DNA from: Bacillaceae bacterium S4-13-56
Lineage (GTDB): Bacteria > Bacillota > Bacilli > Bacillales > JAWJLM01
NCBI GenBank assembly: GCA_040191315.1
Contig: JAWJLM010000006.1
Span: 1 to 64,000 of the forward strand
Length of the DNA: 64,000 bases
Reading direction: 5' to 3'
Made by a program: the position numbers and the translations under genes. Numbering within the stretch: position 1 is the stretch's first letter; every line of letters begins with the position of its first letter. Positions 47,864 to 57,768 of the stretch are shown here, piece by piece. Under the pieces are notes generated by a model. That model was not told the origin of the DNA and did not search any database. It saw nothing but the letters and a program-made list of their open reading frames with translations.

Positions 47864-48022
47864 ACAAAAGTATAAAATTTGTCTAGCTCCAGCGAAAAAG
47901 CATCATCGAGTAATCTTCTAAGTTTTTGTCCCAAGTAATGGCACAAAGGAAAGCTACATAGAGGAGCTACTTCGCAGAAACAAGTGCTTTTCTTGTTTCG
48001 AAGGGCGCTTGCACTTTTCTTA
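47864..48022. repeat. Intergenic repeat family A, copy A3
   Basis: The fullest A copy. TACAAAAGTATAAAATTTG, AGCTCCAGCGAAAAAGC, ATCATCGAGTAATCTTC, GGAAAGCTACATAGAGG, the hairpin GAAACAAG-N7-CTTGTTTC and GGGCGCTTGCACTTTTC. It lies just upstream of the SigW-type promoter. Confidence 0.85.
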
Positions 48023-48085
48023 TAGATGAATGAAGATCTTTTAATAGAAAATAGTATAACTATAAATAAAGATGTAAAATAAAAT

Positions 48086-48112
48086 TGAAACTTTCTTTAT
48101 TATTTTACGTAC
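48086..48112 (+). promoter_or_regulatory. SigW-type ECF promoter for nfeD-floA-yqfB
   Basis: TGAAAC (48086-48091), 16-base spacer, CGTAC (48108-48112), an exact match to the SigW consensus. The homologous B. subtilis operon yqeZ-yqfA-yqfB is in the SigW regulon. Confidence 0.88.
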
Positions 48113-48150
48113 ATAAAATAGAATCTCTTCGTATAAAGGAGGTGCTCTTC

Positions 48151-49506
48151 GTGAGGAGATCTTTCTTTTCTGTTTTTATTCTTGTTTTACTTGGGATGGG
48201 AGTATTTCCTTTTTTCAATGTTGGAACAGAAGCAAAAGGAGAAGGACAAACAGTCTATGTTATACCAGTAGAAGACGATGTCGAAAGAGGGCTACTAGCC
48301 TTTTTGGAAAGGAGTTTTGAAGAAGGAAATGAAAATGGTGCTGATCATTTTATTCTAGAAATAAATACTCCTGGTGGAGCGGTCGACGCGGCTAAAAATA
48401 TTGGTACTTTGTTACAGAACCAAGATGTACCCGTTACTTCTTTCGTCATTAATGAGGCCCTTTCAGCAGGGTCTTATATTGCTCTTAACACGGACCATAT
48501 TTATATGACTCCTCAGGGGCAAATGGGAGCCTCGGGTGTTATTAACTCAGATGGTACTGCCGCAGATTTAAAGGCACAATCTGCATGGATTGCTGCAATG
48601 ACTGCAGCTGCTGAATCAAAAGGAAGAGATCCAATTTATGCGGAAGCTATGGCAAATAAGGAGATAGACCTTCCAGAGCTAGGTGCACCAAAGGGAGCTT
48701 TTTTAACATTAAAACCATCAAATGCAGAAAAAGTTGGCTACTCGAATGGAACGATTCATGATCGGGAGGAGCTATTGGCAGAGCTGGAACTTTCTGATGC
48801 TAAAATCGTAGAAATGGAAACAACTTTAGCAGAAGAACTAGCCCGATTAATCACCCACCCTTTTGTAGTTCCGATATTGTTGTCAATAGCCAGTTTAGGT
48901 TTTATAGTGGAACTGTATTCACCTGGTTTTGGGATTCCAGGTACCATGGGATTAGTATCTTTATTGCTTTTTTTCTATGGTCATCTCGTAGCTGGTTTAG
49001 CAGGATTTGAAACTATTCTTTTATTAGTTTTAGGTATCATTCTTGTTGTTGCTGAATTTTTTGTTCCAGGTGGTGTATTAGGGATTATAGGAATGATTTC
49101 AATTATTGGATCCATGTTTATGGCAGGAGCAGATGTTGGGAATATGGCCTTCAGTATAGGAATTGCTATTATCATTTCTATCATTGCTTCCGTTGTTTTA
49201 TTTAAGAGGATGGGATTTGAAAAGGGATTTTTCCGTCATATCATCTTAAGGGATGCAACAACAACTGAGGGCGGTTATGTCTCTTCCAAAAATAGAATTG
49301 AATTGATTGGACTAGAAGGAAAGGCTATTACTACATTAAGGCCATCGGGTACTGGTGAATTCGATGGGGAAAGAATTGATGTAGTAACTGAAGGTGGTTA
49401 TATCGCGTCTGGAATTCGAATAAAGATTGTGAAAACGGAAGGTTCTCGAGTAGTGGTACGCGAAATAATAGAACATAAAGAGAATGAAGGAGGAAGTTTG
49501 AAATGA
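48151..49506 (+). CDS. nfeD: NfeD family membrane serine protease-like protein
   Basis: 451 residues, YqeZ in B. subtilis. N-terminal signal or anchor segment (residues 5-25), a ClpP-type domain (INTPGGAV near 72; catalytic Ser in LSAGSYIAL near 107), four to six membrane segments (about 235-355) and a C-terminal OB-fold NfeD domain. Partner of the flotillin FloA next door. Start is GTG 48151, six bases after AAAGGAGGTG; an ATG at 48085 lies before the predicted transcription start, so it is excluded. Confidence 0.93.
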   Translation: MRRSFFSVFILVLLGMGVFPFFNVGTEAKGEGQTVYVIPVEDDVERGLLAFLERSFEEGNENGADHFILEINTPGGAVDAAKNIGTLLQNQDVPVTSFVINEALSAGSYIALNTDHIYMTPQGQMGASGVINSDGTAADLKAQSAWIAAMTAAAESKGRDPIYAEAMANKEIDLPELGAPKGAFLTLKPSNAEKVGYSNGTIHDREELLAELELSDAKIVEMETTLAEELARLITHPFVVPILLSIASLGFIVELYSPGFGIPGTMGLVSLLLFFYGHLVAGLAGFETILLLVLGIILVVAEFFVPGGVLGIIGMISIIGSMFMAGADVGNMAFSIGIAIIISIIASVVLFKRMGFEKGFFRHIILRDATTTEGGYVSSKNRIELIGLEGKAITTLRPSGTGEFDGERIDVVTEGGYIASGIRIKIVKTEGSRVVVREIIEHKENEGGSLK

Positions 49507-50489
49507 GTATTGCTGACTTAATGCCCCTTATCGTTATAGGGATTGTCATTATTGCTGTAGCTATTTTATTTACTTTTGTTCCAGTTGCACTATGGATTAG
49601 TGCCCTAGCAGCGGGGGTAAAAGTAAGTATTTTTACTTTAATTGGAATGCGTCTTCGTCGAGTTATTCCAAATCGCGTGATTAATCCTTTAATTAAGGCC
49701 CATAAAGCAGGAGTAGGGGTAAATACAAACCAGTTGGAAAGTCACTATCTTGCAGGTGGTAATGTTGATAGAGTAGTAAATGCATTAATTGCAGCTCAAA
49801 GAGCTAATATTGAACTTGGTTTCGAACGCTGTGCTGCTATTGACTTAGCTGGACGAGACGTATTAGAAGCCGTTCAAATGAGTGTTAATCCAAAGGTTAT
49901 TGAGACTCCATTTATTTCTGGGGTTGCTATGAATGGTATTGAAGTTAAGGCGAAAGCGCGTATTACCGTTCGTGCTAATATTGACCGCCTTGTTGGTGGT
50001 GCAGGAGAAGAAACAGTTATTGCCCGTGTTGGTGAAGGTATTGTAAGTACAATTGGTAGTTCTGTAGACCATAGCAAAGTTTTAGAGAATCCTGATCTTA
50101 TCTCTAAAAATGTATTAACCAAAGGTCTTGACGCAGGAACTGCTTTTGAAATCCTGTCCATCGATATTGCTGATATTGATATCGGTAAAAACATCGGCGC
50201 TATCCTTCAAATGGACCAATCTGAAGCAGACAAAAACATCGCACAAGCTAAGGCGGAAGAACGTCGTGCAATGGCCGTTGCCCAAGAACAAGAAATGCGC
50301 GCTCGCGTTCAAGAGATGCAAGCGAAAGTGGTGGAAGCAGAAGCTGAAGTACCACTTGCCATGGCAGAAGCTTTACGTAGTGGAAATTTAGGAGTTATGG
50401 ATTATCAAAACTTACGAAATATCATGGCTGATACGGATATGAGAGATATGATCGGGAAGCTTTCTAATAAGGAAAATAAGGAAGAATAA
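49503..50489 (+). CDS. floA: Flotillin-like protein FloA
   Basis: 328 residues, YqfA in B. subtilis. Two close N-terminal hydrophobic segments (about 7-45) anchor it, then an SPFH-like region ([22 protein letters not shown] near 141) and a coiled-coil tail rich in A, E, Q ([18 protein letters not shown]). It organises membrane microdomains and affects fluidity and protein localisation. It overlaps the nfeD stop codon (ATGA), with GAAGGAGG upstream. Confidence 0.96.
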   Translation: MSIADLMPLIVIGIVIIAVAILFTFVPVALWISALAAGVKVSIFTLIGMRLRRVIPNRVINPLIKAHKAGVGVNTNQLESHYLAGGNVDRVVNALIAAQRANIELGFERCAAIDLAGRDVLEAVQMSVNPKVIETPFISGVAMNGIEVKAKARITVRANIDRLVGGAGEETVIARVGEGIVSTIGSSVDHSKVLENPDLISKNVLTKGLDAGTAFEILSIDIADIDIGKNIGAILQMDQSEADKNIAQAKAEERRAMAVAQEQEMRARVQEMQAKVVEAEAEVPLAMAEALRSGNLGVMDYQNLRNIMADTDMRDMIGKLSNKENKEE

Positions 50490-50516
50490 GCTTCTTAGAA
50501 AAGGAGGCTTTGAGTA

Positions 50517-51005
50517 ATGGAAGAGTTTATCCAATTTATATTTAACAATATTTTTCTTATTGTTATTGTTTTAGGAGCAATTCTTACGAGGCTTGGGAAA
50601 CGGGATAAAAAAGAAACTAGCCAGTCGCAAAGACCTAATCGTCCTATCCAAAAAACAGGTCCAAGCCCAACACAACGTCCGACTGTAGCACAACAACAAT
50701 CTAAGATGAAAAACGAAAGACCTGTTTCCAATTCATCTACGGATTTAGATTCAGAAAAACAAAGGATTCAGGAACAAAAAGGAAGGCTGGAGCATGCAAA
50801 TTCCATTGCAGCCTCAAAAAAATCCGAAGAACGAAATGGAATTCAGCCAGTTACTATAAAGGAATTAAGAAATAAAAAGGAAATCACCATTTCTGTTAAT
50901 GAACAATTAAACCCTAAAGGCTTAGTGGAAGGTATTATAATGGCAGAAGTCATCGGAGCTCCTCGCTCAATGAAGCCTCACCTAACAAGAAGAAATAAAA
51001 AATAG
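50517..51005 (+). CDS. yqfB: YqfB-like membrane-anchored protein
   Basis: 162 residues. One N-terminal membrane segment (about 5-22), then a long Gln/Pro/Ser/Lys-rich polar region and a short C-terminal motif (GLVEGIIMAEVIGAPRSMKPH near 135). The place after floA matches B. subtilis yqfB, third gene of the SigW operon; similarity is by position and layout. Function unknown. AAAAGGAGG lies before the ATG, 27 bases after floA. Confidence 0.75.
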   Translation: MEEFIQFIFNNIFLIVIVLGAILTRLGKRDKKETSQSQRPNRPIQKTGPSPTQRPTVAQQQSKMKNERPVSNSSTDLDSEKQRIQEQKGRLEHANSIAASKKSEERNGIQPVTIKELRNKKEITISVNEQLNPKGLVEGIIMAEVIGAPRSMKPHLTRRNKK

Positions 51006-51011
51006 CAGTCT

Positions 51012-51048
51012 AAAGCGCGAAATGTAGTGATACATTTCGCGCTTTTTT
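51012..51048 (+). terminator. Terminator after yqfB
   Basis: AAAGCGCGAAATGTA-N4-TACATTTCGCGCTTT, a perfect 15-bp stem, followed by TTT. Its right arm overlaps the -35 of the next promoter. Confidence 0.92.
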
Positions 51049-51056
51049 CATACATT
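51030..51056 (+). promoter_or_regulatory. SigE-type promoter for yqfCD
   Basis: A -10 CATACATT (51049-51056) fits the SigE consensus CATACANT exactly. ATACAT (51030-51035), 13 bases upstream, is the likely -35 and lies in the terminator stem. B. subtilis yqfC and yqfD are mother-cell genes. Confidence 0.65.
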
Positions 51057-51080
51057 TGTATAGGAGAAGGAGCTGATAGG

Positions 51081-51362
51081 ATGAATAATTGGCAGCAGAA
51101 AATAGGAAAATGGGCAGCAGACCATCTTGAACTACCATCTGACGTTTTATTAGAGCTACCTAGAATAACTATAATCGGCCAACTTCATGTTTACATAGAA
51201 AATCACAAAGGATTGCTCATTTTTTCAGATCAAGAGCTTCGATTAAAGTTAAAAGTCGGTCAGCTTCAAGTAAAAGGAAAGGACTTTGTAATCAAGGCTA
51301 TGCTTCCAGAAGAAATAGTATTAGAGGGAACGATAAAGTCTTTGAAATTTTTAAAGGATTAA
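51081..51362 (+). CDS. yqfC: Sporulation protein YqfC
   Basis: 93 residues, the same size as in B. subtilis. A YabP/YqfC fold: LELPSDVLLELPRITIIG near 15-32 and a series of beta strands. Members are made in the mother cell under SigE; precise role unknown. Start ATG 51081 after AGAAGGAG, spaced nine bases. yqfD follows after 26 bases. Confidence 0.92.
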   Translation: MNNWQQKIGKWAADHLELPSDVLLELPRITIIGQLHVYIENHKGLLIFSDQELRLKLKVGQLQVKGKDFVIKAMLPEEIVLEGTIKSLKFLKD

Positions 51363-51388
51363 CAAAAGAAACAAAGTGGGAGGATACA

Positions 51389-52576
51389 ATGAAAAACTAT
51401 ACAATTGCGAAATGGTTAGGCGTTCTCACTATTCATATAACTGGAGATTTCCCAGAATTCATTTTAAATCGTATGGCTCAGTCCGGAATACAAATTTGGT
51501 CAATAAAAAGAATTTCACGAAATGGATTTGAAGCTAAAATTTTTTTGAAGGATTTTAACTCTGTTCGCCAACTTCGAAAAGGGACAGGTATTAAAATTCG
51601 GATTAGAAACAGATTTGGTTTTCCATTTATTTGGAAAAGATTTATTCAAATGAAGGGTCTAATGATTGGATTATTTTCTGGTCTTCTAACGATTTTTTTA
51701 TTATCCAATATTGTCTGGGGAGTCTCTATTTCAGGAGTGTCACCAGAAATAGAATATAAAATTGAAAAATCTTTAGATAAACTAGGTGTGGAACAAGGAG
51801 CTTGGAAGGGAAGTCTTAAACCTCCACAAGAGCTTCAAAATGAAATTCTTCATGATATCCCTGAGCTTCTTTGGGTTGGTATAAAAATTAAAGGGACAAC
51901 CTATCAGGTGCAAGGTGTAGAAAAAACAATTGTAGAAGAAGAAGAAGAAAAAGGTCCCCGCCATTTAGTTGCAAAGAAAAAAGGAGAAATTATAGATTAT
52001 TTTATATCGAAAGGAAATCCAGTTATAAATGTACACCAGATTGTGGAAAAAGGAGACTTGCTGGTAGATGGGTATTTAGAAGAGGAGCACGAGACACCAC
52101 CTGTAGCAGCTACTGGGACGGTTACTGCGAAAACATGGTATCTAAGTCAAGTGGAAACCCCGCTTCAAGTAAAGCAAGAAGTGGTTACTGGTAACCATTA
52201 TAAGAAATATTCTTTGGGAATAGGGGGTTGGAATGTTCCTGTATGGGGATTTGAGGATTCTGAATATAACAATACTCATGTGGAAAACTATGTACATGAA
52301 TTTTATTTTCTTCATTGGAAATTACCAGTTACATGGAACGAAACAATTTTTTTAGAAAAGGAAGCAAAAGAAATTAAAAGAAGTATTAAGGATGCAGTCA
52401 TGGTTGGATTAGAAGATGCAAGAAACCAATTGTTAAGTGAATTGGAAAGCGATGCGGAAATAAGGAATGAAAAAATTTTGCGCCGGTCAACAAATAATGG
52501 TAAAGTGAAAATGACAATTGAGTTTACTGTATATGAAGATATTGCAAAACCTCAACCAATTACCCAAGGAGATTAG
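51389..52576 (+). CDS. yqfD: Sporulation protein YqfD
   Basis: 395 residues. N-terminal cytoplasmic segment (about 85), one membrane segment (about 90-112), then a large extracytoplasmic part with HIVEKGDLLV-type lipoyl-like repeats (INVHQIVEKGDLLVDGY near 210). Matches the stage IV YqfD family. Works in spore formation in the mother cell. AAAGTGGGAGG precedes the ATG. phoH starts three bases after it. Confidence 0.93.
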   Translation: MKNYTIAKWLGVLTIHITGDFPEFILNRMAQSGIQIWSIKRISRNGFEAKIFLKDFNSVRQLRKGTGIKIRIRNRFGFPFIWKRFIQMKGLMIGLFSGLLTIFLLSNIVWGVSISGVSPEIEYKIEKSLDKLGVEQGAWKGSLKPPQELQNEILHDIPELLWVGIKIKGTTYQVQGVEKTIVEEEEEKGPRHLVAKKKGEIIDYFISKGNPVINVHQIVEKGDLLVDGYLEEEHETPPVAATGTVTAKTWYLSQVETPLQVKQEVVTGNHYKKYSLGIGGWNVPVWGFEDSEYNNTHVENYVHEFYFLHWKLPVTWNETIFLEKEAKEIKRSIKDAVMVGLEDARNQLLSELESDAEIRNEKILRRSTNNGKVKMTIEFTVYEDIAKPQPITQGD

Positions 52577-52579
52577 CAA

Positions 52580-53551
52580 ATGCCAGAAGATTTACAAACC
52601 GTAGAAATTCAAGTTAAATCTCCCAATGAAGGTTTAGCTTTATTTGGGACAGAGGATCGACACCTAAAACAAATTGAATCACAAATGAATGTTGCAATAG
52701 TCACAAGAGGAGAGCAGATTCTTGTCTCGGGAGATTCGGAAAAGGTTTCTCTTGTGGAGGGAATCCTTCTTGCTTTACTTGATATTATACGCAGGGGATT
52801 AAATATTACAGAGAGAGACGTAATCTATGCTATAGAACTTGCGAGTAAAGGCAAGCTTGAGCAATTTGAAACGTTGTTTGAAGATGAAATTACTAAAAAC
52901 GCTAAAGGAAAATCAATAAGAGTTAAAACGTTAGGTCAACGGAAATATGTTCAGGCGATGAAATCCCATGATCTAGTATTTGGTATTGGACCTGCTGGAA
53001 CAGGGAAAACATATTTAGCTGTAGTTATGGCGGTAAACGCTTTAAAATCAGGACAAGCTAAACGAATTATTTTAACGAGACCAGCAGTGGAAGCGGGGGA
53101 GAGTTTAGGTTTTTTGCCTGGAGACTTAAAGGAAAAGGTAGATCCTTATCTTCGTCCATTATATGACGCCTTACATGATTTATTGGGGAATGAATACACA
53201 ACCCGTTTAATTGACAGGGGCACCATTGAGATTGCTCCTCTTGCTTATATGCGTGGAAGAACCTTAGATGATGCCTATGTTATTTTAGACGAAGCACAAA
53301 ATACGACACCTGAACAAATGAAGATGTTCTTGACACGATTAGGTTTTGGGTCGAAAATGGTTATAACAGGGGATATTACACAAATCGATTTACCCAAAGG
53401 GACATATTCTGGATTACGTGTGGCGAAAGAAAAATTAAGTAACATTGATGGTATTGCATTCTGTCCATTAGAACAATCAGATGTTGTTCGCCACCCTCTC
53501 GTACAAAAAGTAATCCAGGCTTATGAAAAAAATAATGACGAATCGAAATAA
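52580..53551 (+). CDS. phoH: PhoH-like ATPase
   Basis: 323 residues. N-terminal KH-like region (QVKSPNEGLALFGTEDRHLK), then an ATPase domain with Walker A GPAGTGKT near 137 and Walker B VILDEAQN near 233. Also RPAVEAGESLGFLPGDLKEK near 173. A likely RNA-related helicase or ATPase that often neighbours ybeY, as here (two genes on). AAGGAGATTAGCA precedes the ATG. Confidence 0.95.
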   Translation: MPEDLQTVEIQVKSPNEGLALFGTEDRHLKQIESQMNVAIVTRGEQILVSGDSEKVSLVEGILLALLDIIRRGLNITERDVIYAIELASKGKLEQFETLFEDEITKNAKGKSIRVKTLGQRKYVQAMKSHDLVFGIGPAGTGKTYLAVVMAVNALKSGQAKRIILTRPAVEAGESLGFLPGDLKEKVDPYLRPLYDALHDLLGNEYTTRLIDRGTIEIAPLAYMRGRTLDDAYVILDEAQNTTPEQMKMFLTRLGFGSKMVITGDITQIDLPKGTYSGLRVAKEKLSNIDGIAFCPLEQSDVVRHPLVQKVIQAYEKNNDESK

Positions 53552-53572
53552 GCCCTTTTTGGGCTTATTTCT
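53545..53572 (+). terminator. Terminator-like hairpin after phoH
   Basis: AAATAAGCCC-N5-GGGCTTATTT, overlapping the phoH stop codon, with a short pyrimidine run after it. It may reduce rather than stop transcription into pgpH. Confidence 0.6.
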
Positions 53573-53597
53573 GTATCCAAAGGGTTGAGGTGAAGTC

Positions 53598-55751
53598 ATG
53601 GGGAAGTCTTCTTTTCAGCAATGGGTCAAGTTTAATAAGAAAAGGTTGCTAGACATTGAGTGGATTCTTCCAGTTGTTTTATTAGGATTGATTTTTTTCT
53701 TTTTTACCCTTTCAAATGTTTATACACAAATTTATGACATTGAAAAATTTTCTAATGCTGATGAAACAATCGTTTCTCCGATCACGATTGAAAACAAGAA
53801 AGAGACGGATAGGAAGATAAGAAAAGCTCTTCACGAAGTAGAAGACCGCTATACAATTTCGTCGGAGGTAACGAGTGAACGGACAAAGTTAGTTCAAGAC
53901 CTCTTTGATGCAATTGAGAATGTGAACCAAACAGATACATGGATACAACCTGGTGAGGCAGAGGCTTCTACCACTTCTGTTACCATCGACGATCGTTTAG
54001 ATAAGTTGTATCAGCTTGTTACTGGAGACGTGATCGACTCTCTAGATTCATCTACACTTAGACATTTGATATCAGCAAATGAACAGGATCGTAAAGTGGG
54101 AAGTGAGTTGCTGCTCACTAGTTTGTATAATGAATTTAATCAGGGGATTCGTTCAGATACTCTAGAACAGTCAAAATCAAATATAAAAAGTAAGCTTATG
54201 TATTCTAGTCTATCAACAAACTATAAATCAGCCTTAACAGAGGTTGGACGAGCTGCCTTAATTGAGAATTCGTTTTATGATCCAGACAAAACAGCTGAGG
54301 CAAGAACTCGTGCTCAAAATAACGTACAGCCAGAAATCATTCGTGCAGGAGATGTTATTGTCCTAAAAGGACAGGAAATCTCTAATGAGATTTATGACAA
54401 ACTGGATCTTGTTGGATTATTAACAGAGAAAAGAAATACTTATCCTATTATAGGATTAGCCATTTTAATTGGTATACTCTTATTAGGTGTCGGTCATGAG
54501 TTAAAGGATTTATACACAAATAGTAATTTTGGTTTTAAAAAAAGTGCTACTATTGTTTTGGTGTCAATCATGATATTGACCATTATGAAGTTGCTTGCTC
54601 AATTTCAGGACTTTTCATTTCCTATTTATTACGTTGTTCCAGCAGCCAGCGCGGCATTCTTACTTAAAATTCTCGTTAATGAACGAATAGCATTATTGTT
54701 TGCTGTTGTTTATTCGATTTTAGGAAGCCTCTTATTTAATAACTTTATTTCTGGAAATTTAAATATGGAAGCCACTCTTTATTTATTTTTTACACAGCTT
54801 GCAGGAATTGTATTTTTGAAAAATCTTAGGGATCGATTGTCTATTATTAAAGCAGGGATTGGATTATCACTTGTAAATATGGGTAGTACCTTAATTTTCT
54901 TCTTTTTTACAATAGAAGGCTATCAGTGGTTAGATTTAATTTTACATCTGGGAATGGGTTTTCTTTCTGCGTTTCTTTCAGTAATCTTAACACTTGGAGT
55001 CCTTCCGGTATTAGAAATGTCATTTGGCATGCTGACAGATACAAGATTGATCACTCTTTCTAATCCAAATCACCCTTTATTACGAAAAATACTAACGGAA
55101 ACACCAGGAACATACCATCATAGCGTTATGGTTGCTAATTTAAGTGAAAGCGCCTGTGAAGCAATTGGAGCAAATGGATTATTAGCTAGAGTAGGTTCAT
55201 ACTACCATGATCTAGGGAAAACGGTGCAACCGATGTATTTTATTGAAAATCAAATGGGCATACAAAATCCACATGATTATCTTGACCCAGAAGAAAGCGC
55301 TCAGATTATAATTTCTCATCCATATTTAGGGGCAGACCTATTAAGAAAAAACAAAATTCCAAAGGAGATTGTTGATATAGCAGAGCAGCATCATGGCACA
55401 ACTTTACTTAAATATTTTTATTACAAGGAAAAAGAAAAAAAGGGTAAAGTAAAAGAAAGCGACTTTCGTTATCCGGGGCCAAAACCAAGATCAAAAGAAG
55501 CTGCCATTGTCTGCATTTGTGATTCTGTAGAGGCTGCTGTGCGATCCATGAAAGAACCTTCTATGGAAAAGATAGAGTCCTTAGTTGAATCCATTATTCA
55601 GGATCGTTTAGAAGACGGCCAATTTGATGAGACATCTTTAACCATCAGTGATTTAAGAAAAATAAAAGTCGCCATTTGCGAAACGTTAAAAGGTATTTTT
55701 CATTCGCGGATTCAATACCCAAAGGCAAATCCAGTGAAGGAGGCTAACTAG
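53598..55751 (+). CDS. pgpH: Cyclic di-AMP phosphodiesterase PgpH
   Basis: 717 residues, YqfF in B. subtilis. One N-terminal membrane segment, a large extracellular domain (about 55-280), seven membrane segments (about 285-480), and a cytoplasmic HD domain with HHSVMVANL near 511 and YYHDLGK near 536. It degrades c-di-AMP, which controls potassium and osmotic balance. TTGAGGTGAAGTC precedes the ATG. ybeY follows after one base. Confidence 0.96.
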   Translation: MGKSSFQQWVKFNKKRLLDIEWILPVVLLGLIFFFFTLSNVYTQIYDIEKFSNADETIVSPITIENKKETDRKIRKALHEVEDRYTISSEVTSERTKLVQDLFDAIENVNQTDTWIQPGEAEASTTSVTIDDRLDKLYQLVTGDVIDSLDSSTLRHLISANEQDRKVGSELLLTSLYNEFNQGIRSDTLEQSKSNIKSKLMYSSLSTNYKSALTEVGRAALIENSFYDPDKTAEARTRAQNNVQPEIIRAGDVIVLKGQEISNEIYDKLDLVGLLTEKRNTYPIIGLAILIGILLLGVGHELKDLYTNSNFGFKKSATIVLVSIMILTIMKLLAQFQDFSFPIYYVVPAASAAFLLKILVNERIALLFAVVYSILGSLLFNNFISGNLNMEATLYLFFTQLAGIVFLKNLRDRLSIIKAGIGLSLVNMGSTLIFFFFTIEGYQWLDLILHLGMGFLSAFLSVILTLGVLPVLEMSFGMLTDTRLITLSNPNHPLLRKILTETPGTYHHSVMVANLSESACEAIGANGLLARVGSYYHDLGKTVQPMYFIENQMGIQNPHDYLDPEESAQIIISHPYLGADLLRKNKIPKEIVDIAEQHHGTTLLKYFYYKEKEKKGKVKESDFRYPGPKPRSKEAAIVCICDSVEAAVRSMKEPSMEKIESLVESIIQDRLEDGQFDETSLTISDLRKIKVAICETLKGIFHSRIQYPKANPVKEAN

Positions 55752-55752
55752 C

Positions 55753-56220
55753 ATGAACATAGAATTTCAAGATCAAACCAACCAAGTGGATTCTAAACAT
55801 CTAGATCTGGTCGAAAATTTATTAAATTTTGCTGCAGAAAAAGAAGATATTGGAGAAGAGGCTGAAGTTTCCATTACCTTTGTAACCGATCAAAAGATTC
55901 AAGAGATGAATAAAGAATATCGACAAAAAGATCAGCCTACAGATGTCATTTCCTTTGCTATGCAAGAGATGGGTGAAGATGAATTAGAGATTAAGGGAGA
56001 GAATTTGCCAGTTATGTTGGGAGATATTATCATATCTGTTGATAGAACTCGCGAACAGGCAGATACCTATGAACATTCTTTCGAACGTGAATTGGGTTTT
56101 CTTGCCCTACATGGTTTCCTCCATTTACTAGGATATGATCATATGACGGATGAAGATGAAAAAAAGATGTTTGGTAGACAAGAGGAATTGTTATATGACT
56201 TCGGGCTTGAAAGAAAATAA
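55753..56220 (+). CDS. ybeY: Endoribonuclease YbeY (rRNA maturation)
   Basis: 155 residues. Zinc-dependent endonuclease acting in 16S rRNA processing. Metal motif HGFLHLLGYDH near 122-132 and GDIIISVDRTREQA near 94. GAAGGAGG precedes the ATG; it overlaps dgkA by 26 bases. Confidence 0.96.
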   Translation: MNIEFQDQTNQVDSKHLDLVENLLNFAAEKEDIGEEAEVSITFVTDQKIQEMNKEYRQKDQPTDVISFAMQEMGEDELEIKGENLPVMLGDIIISVDRTREQADTYEHSFERELGFLALHGFLHLLGYDHMTDEDEKKMFGRQEELLYDFGLERK

Positions 56221-56566
56221 AAAACGAAAGATTGTCGGATTCTCTTTTGCATTTAAAGGATTATTACAAATGGTCCTACATGAAAGAAATTTTCAAATTC
56301 ATATAGTGATTATGTTTTTGGTGGTTTTTGCTGGATTTTACTTTTCTATATCAAAGCTGGAATGGATTTCTTTGATCTTAACTATTATAGTTGTGCTTGG
56401 CTTTGAAATGATAAATGGTGCCATTGAAAGGGCAATGGATTATGTTGCTCCAGAATGGCATGAACAAGTTGGGCGGGTTAAAGACATCTCTGCAGGAGCT
56501 GTTCTTGTTTCGGCCATCGGCTCTGTCGTTATAGGTATTCTTATATTTGGATCGTATATTTGGTAA
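56195..56566 (+). CDS. dgkA: Undecaprenol/diacylglycerol kinase family protein
   Basis: 123 residues, three membrane segments. Core GFEMINGAIERAMDY (near 62-76) with the catalytic and metal-binding glutamates. In Gram-positives this family phosphorylates undecaprenol, recycling the lipid carrier for cell wall synthesis. Start ATG 56195 after GAGGAATTG, inside ybeY. In B. subtilis cdd sits between dgkA and era; it is absent here. Confidence 0.93.
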   Translation: MTSGLKENKKRKIVGFSFAFKGLLQMVLHERNFQIHIVIMFLVVFAGFYFSISKLEWISLILTIIVVLGFEMINGAIERAMDYVAPEWHEQVGRVKDISAGAVLVSAIGSVVIGILIFGSYIW

Positions 56567-56608
56567 GAATAAAGAGATTTAGAAAAAGAGTATAATTGGA
56601 GGATTAAA

Positions 56609-57517
56609 ATGACTGAACCCACATTTCGTTCAGGATTTATTGCTATAGTTGGTCGCCCGAATGTTGGAAAATCCACATTTATGAATCGGGTGGTTGGCCA
56701 GAAAATAGCTATCATGAGTGACAAACCACAAACTACTCGAAATAAAATACAAGGTGTTCTTACTGAACAGGATGCACAGTTTGTATTTATGGATACACCA
56801 GGTATTCATAAACCGAAACATAAACTCGGTGATTTTATGGTAAAGGTCGCTGAGAATTCCTTAAATGAAGTCGATGTTATATTGTTTATGGTTAATGTGA
56901 AAGAAGGCTATGGACGTGGAGATGAATACATTATAGAAAAACTCAAGAATGTATCTAGTCCAGTTGTCCTTGTTCTTAATAAAATTGATCAAATTCATCC
57001 AGACGAACTATTACCATTGATTGATCGGTATCAAAAAGAATTAAATTTTGCCGATATTGTTCCTATCTCAGCTTTAGAAGGAAATAATGTTGAAAATCTC
57101 TTGGGAGTTGTGAAAAGCTATTTACCCGAAGGACCAAAATATTATCCTGATGATCAAGTAACTGATCATCCTGAACGTTTTATTATAGCAGAATTAATTA
57201 GGGAAAAAGTTCTACACTTAACTCGTGAAGAAATTCCACATTCTATAGCAGTAGTTATCGATCAAATATCGTCCAGACCTGATGGACGAACAATTGATGT
57301 ACAAGCGACAATCATCGTAGAGAGGTCCTCACAAAAAGGAATTGTCATTGGAAAGCAAGGAAAGATGCTTAAAGAAATTGGTACGAGGGCTAGACAAGAT
57401 ATTGAACAATTATTAGGGAATCATGTCTTTTTAGAACTGTGGGTAAAAGTTCAAAAGGACTGGAGAAATCGTATGAATCAGCTTCAGGAACTAGGATTTC
57501 GCGAAGATGAATATTAA
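56609..57517 (+). CDS. era: GTPase Era
   Basis: 302 residues. Binds 16S rRNA near its 3' end and helps 30S maturation. G1 GRPNVGKST near 14-22, G3 DTPG near 62, G4 NKID near 124, then a KH domain with [15 protein letters not shown] near 246. TTGGAGGATTAAA precedes the ATG. Confidence 0.97.
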   Translation: MTEPTFRSGFIAIVGRPNVGKSTFMNRVVGQKIAIMSDKPQTTRNKIQGVLTEQDAQFVFMDTPGIHKPKHKLGDFMVKVAENSLNEVDVILFMVNVKEGYGRGDEYIIEKLKNVSSPVVLVLNKIDQIHPDELLPLIDRYQKELNFADIVPISALEGNNVENLLGVVKSYLPEGPKYYPDDQVTDHPERFIIAELIREKVLHLTREEIPHSIAVVIDQISSRPDGRTIDVQATIIVERSSQKGIVIGKQGKMLKEIGTRARQDIEQLLGNHVFLELWVKVQKDWRNRMNQLQELGFREDEY

Positions 57518-57607
57518 TGGTAAATATTTTAACACATGAGGAAGGCTGTTCAAGACAAACTATCATCATAGAGGGGTAATTAGTTATAAAGAAAGGTGTG
57601 GTTTCTT

Positions 57608-57739
57608 GTGATTGATCTATCTTGGAATGTATTTGTCAAAACAGGAAACATCGAATCCTATCTACTCATGAAAGAGTTAGAACGCCTCGATGAATATGAT
57701 GATGAAGATGTTTTAACAACTGAAGATGAACCCAATTAG
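57608..57739 (+). CDS. yqzL: YqzL family small protein
   Basis: 43 residues: LSWNVFVKTGNIESYLLMKELE, then an acidic tail. Matches the YqzL family always found between era/cdd and recO in Bacillus; function unknown. GTG start, nine bases after AAGGTG. Confidence 0.88.
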   Translation: MIDLSWNVFVKTGNIESYLLMKELERLDEYDDEDVLTTEDEPN

Positions 57740-57768
57740 GGAAAAATAAAATAAGCTAGGTGAATAAC

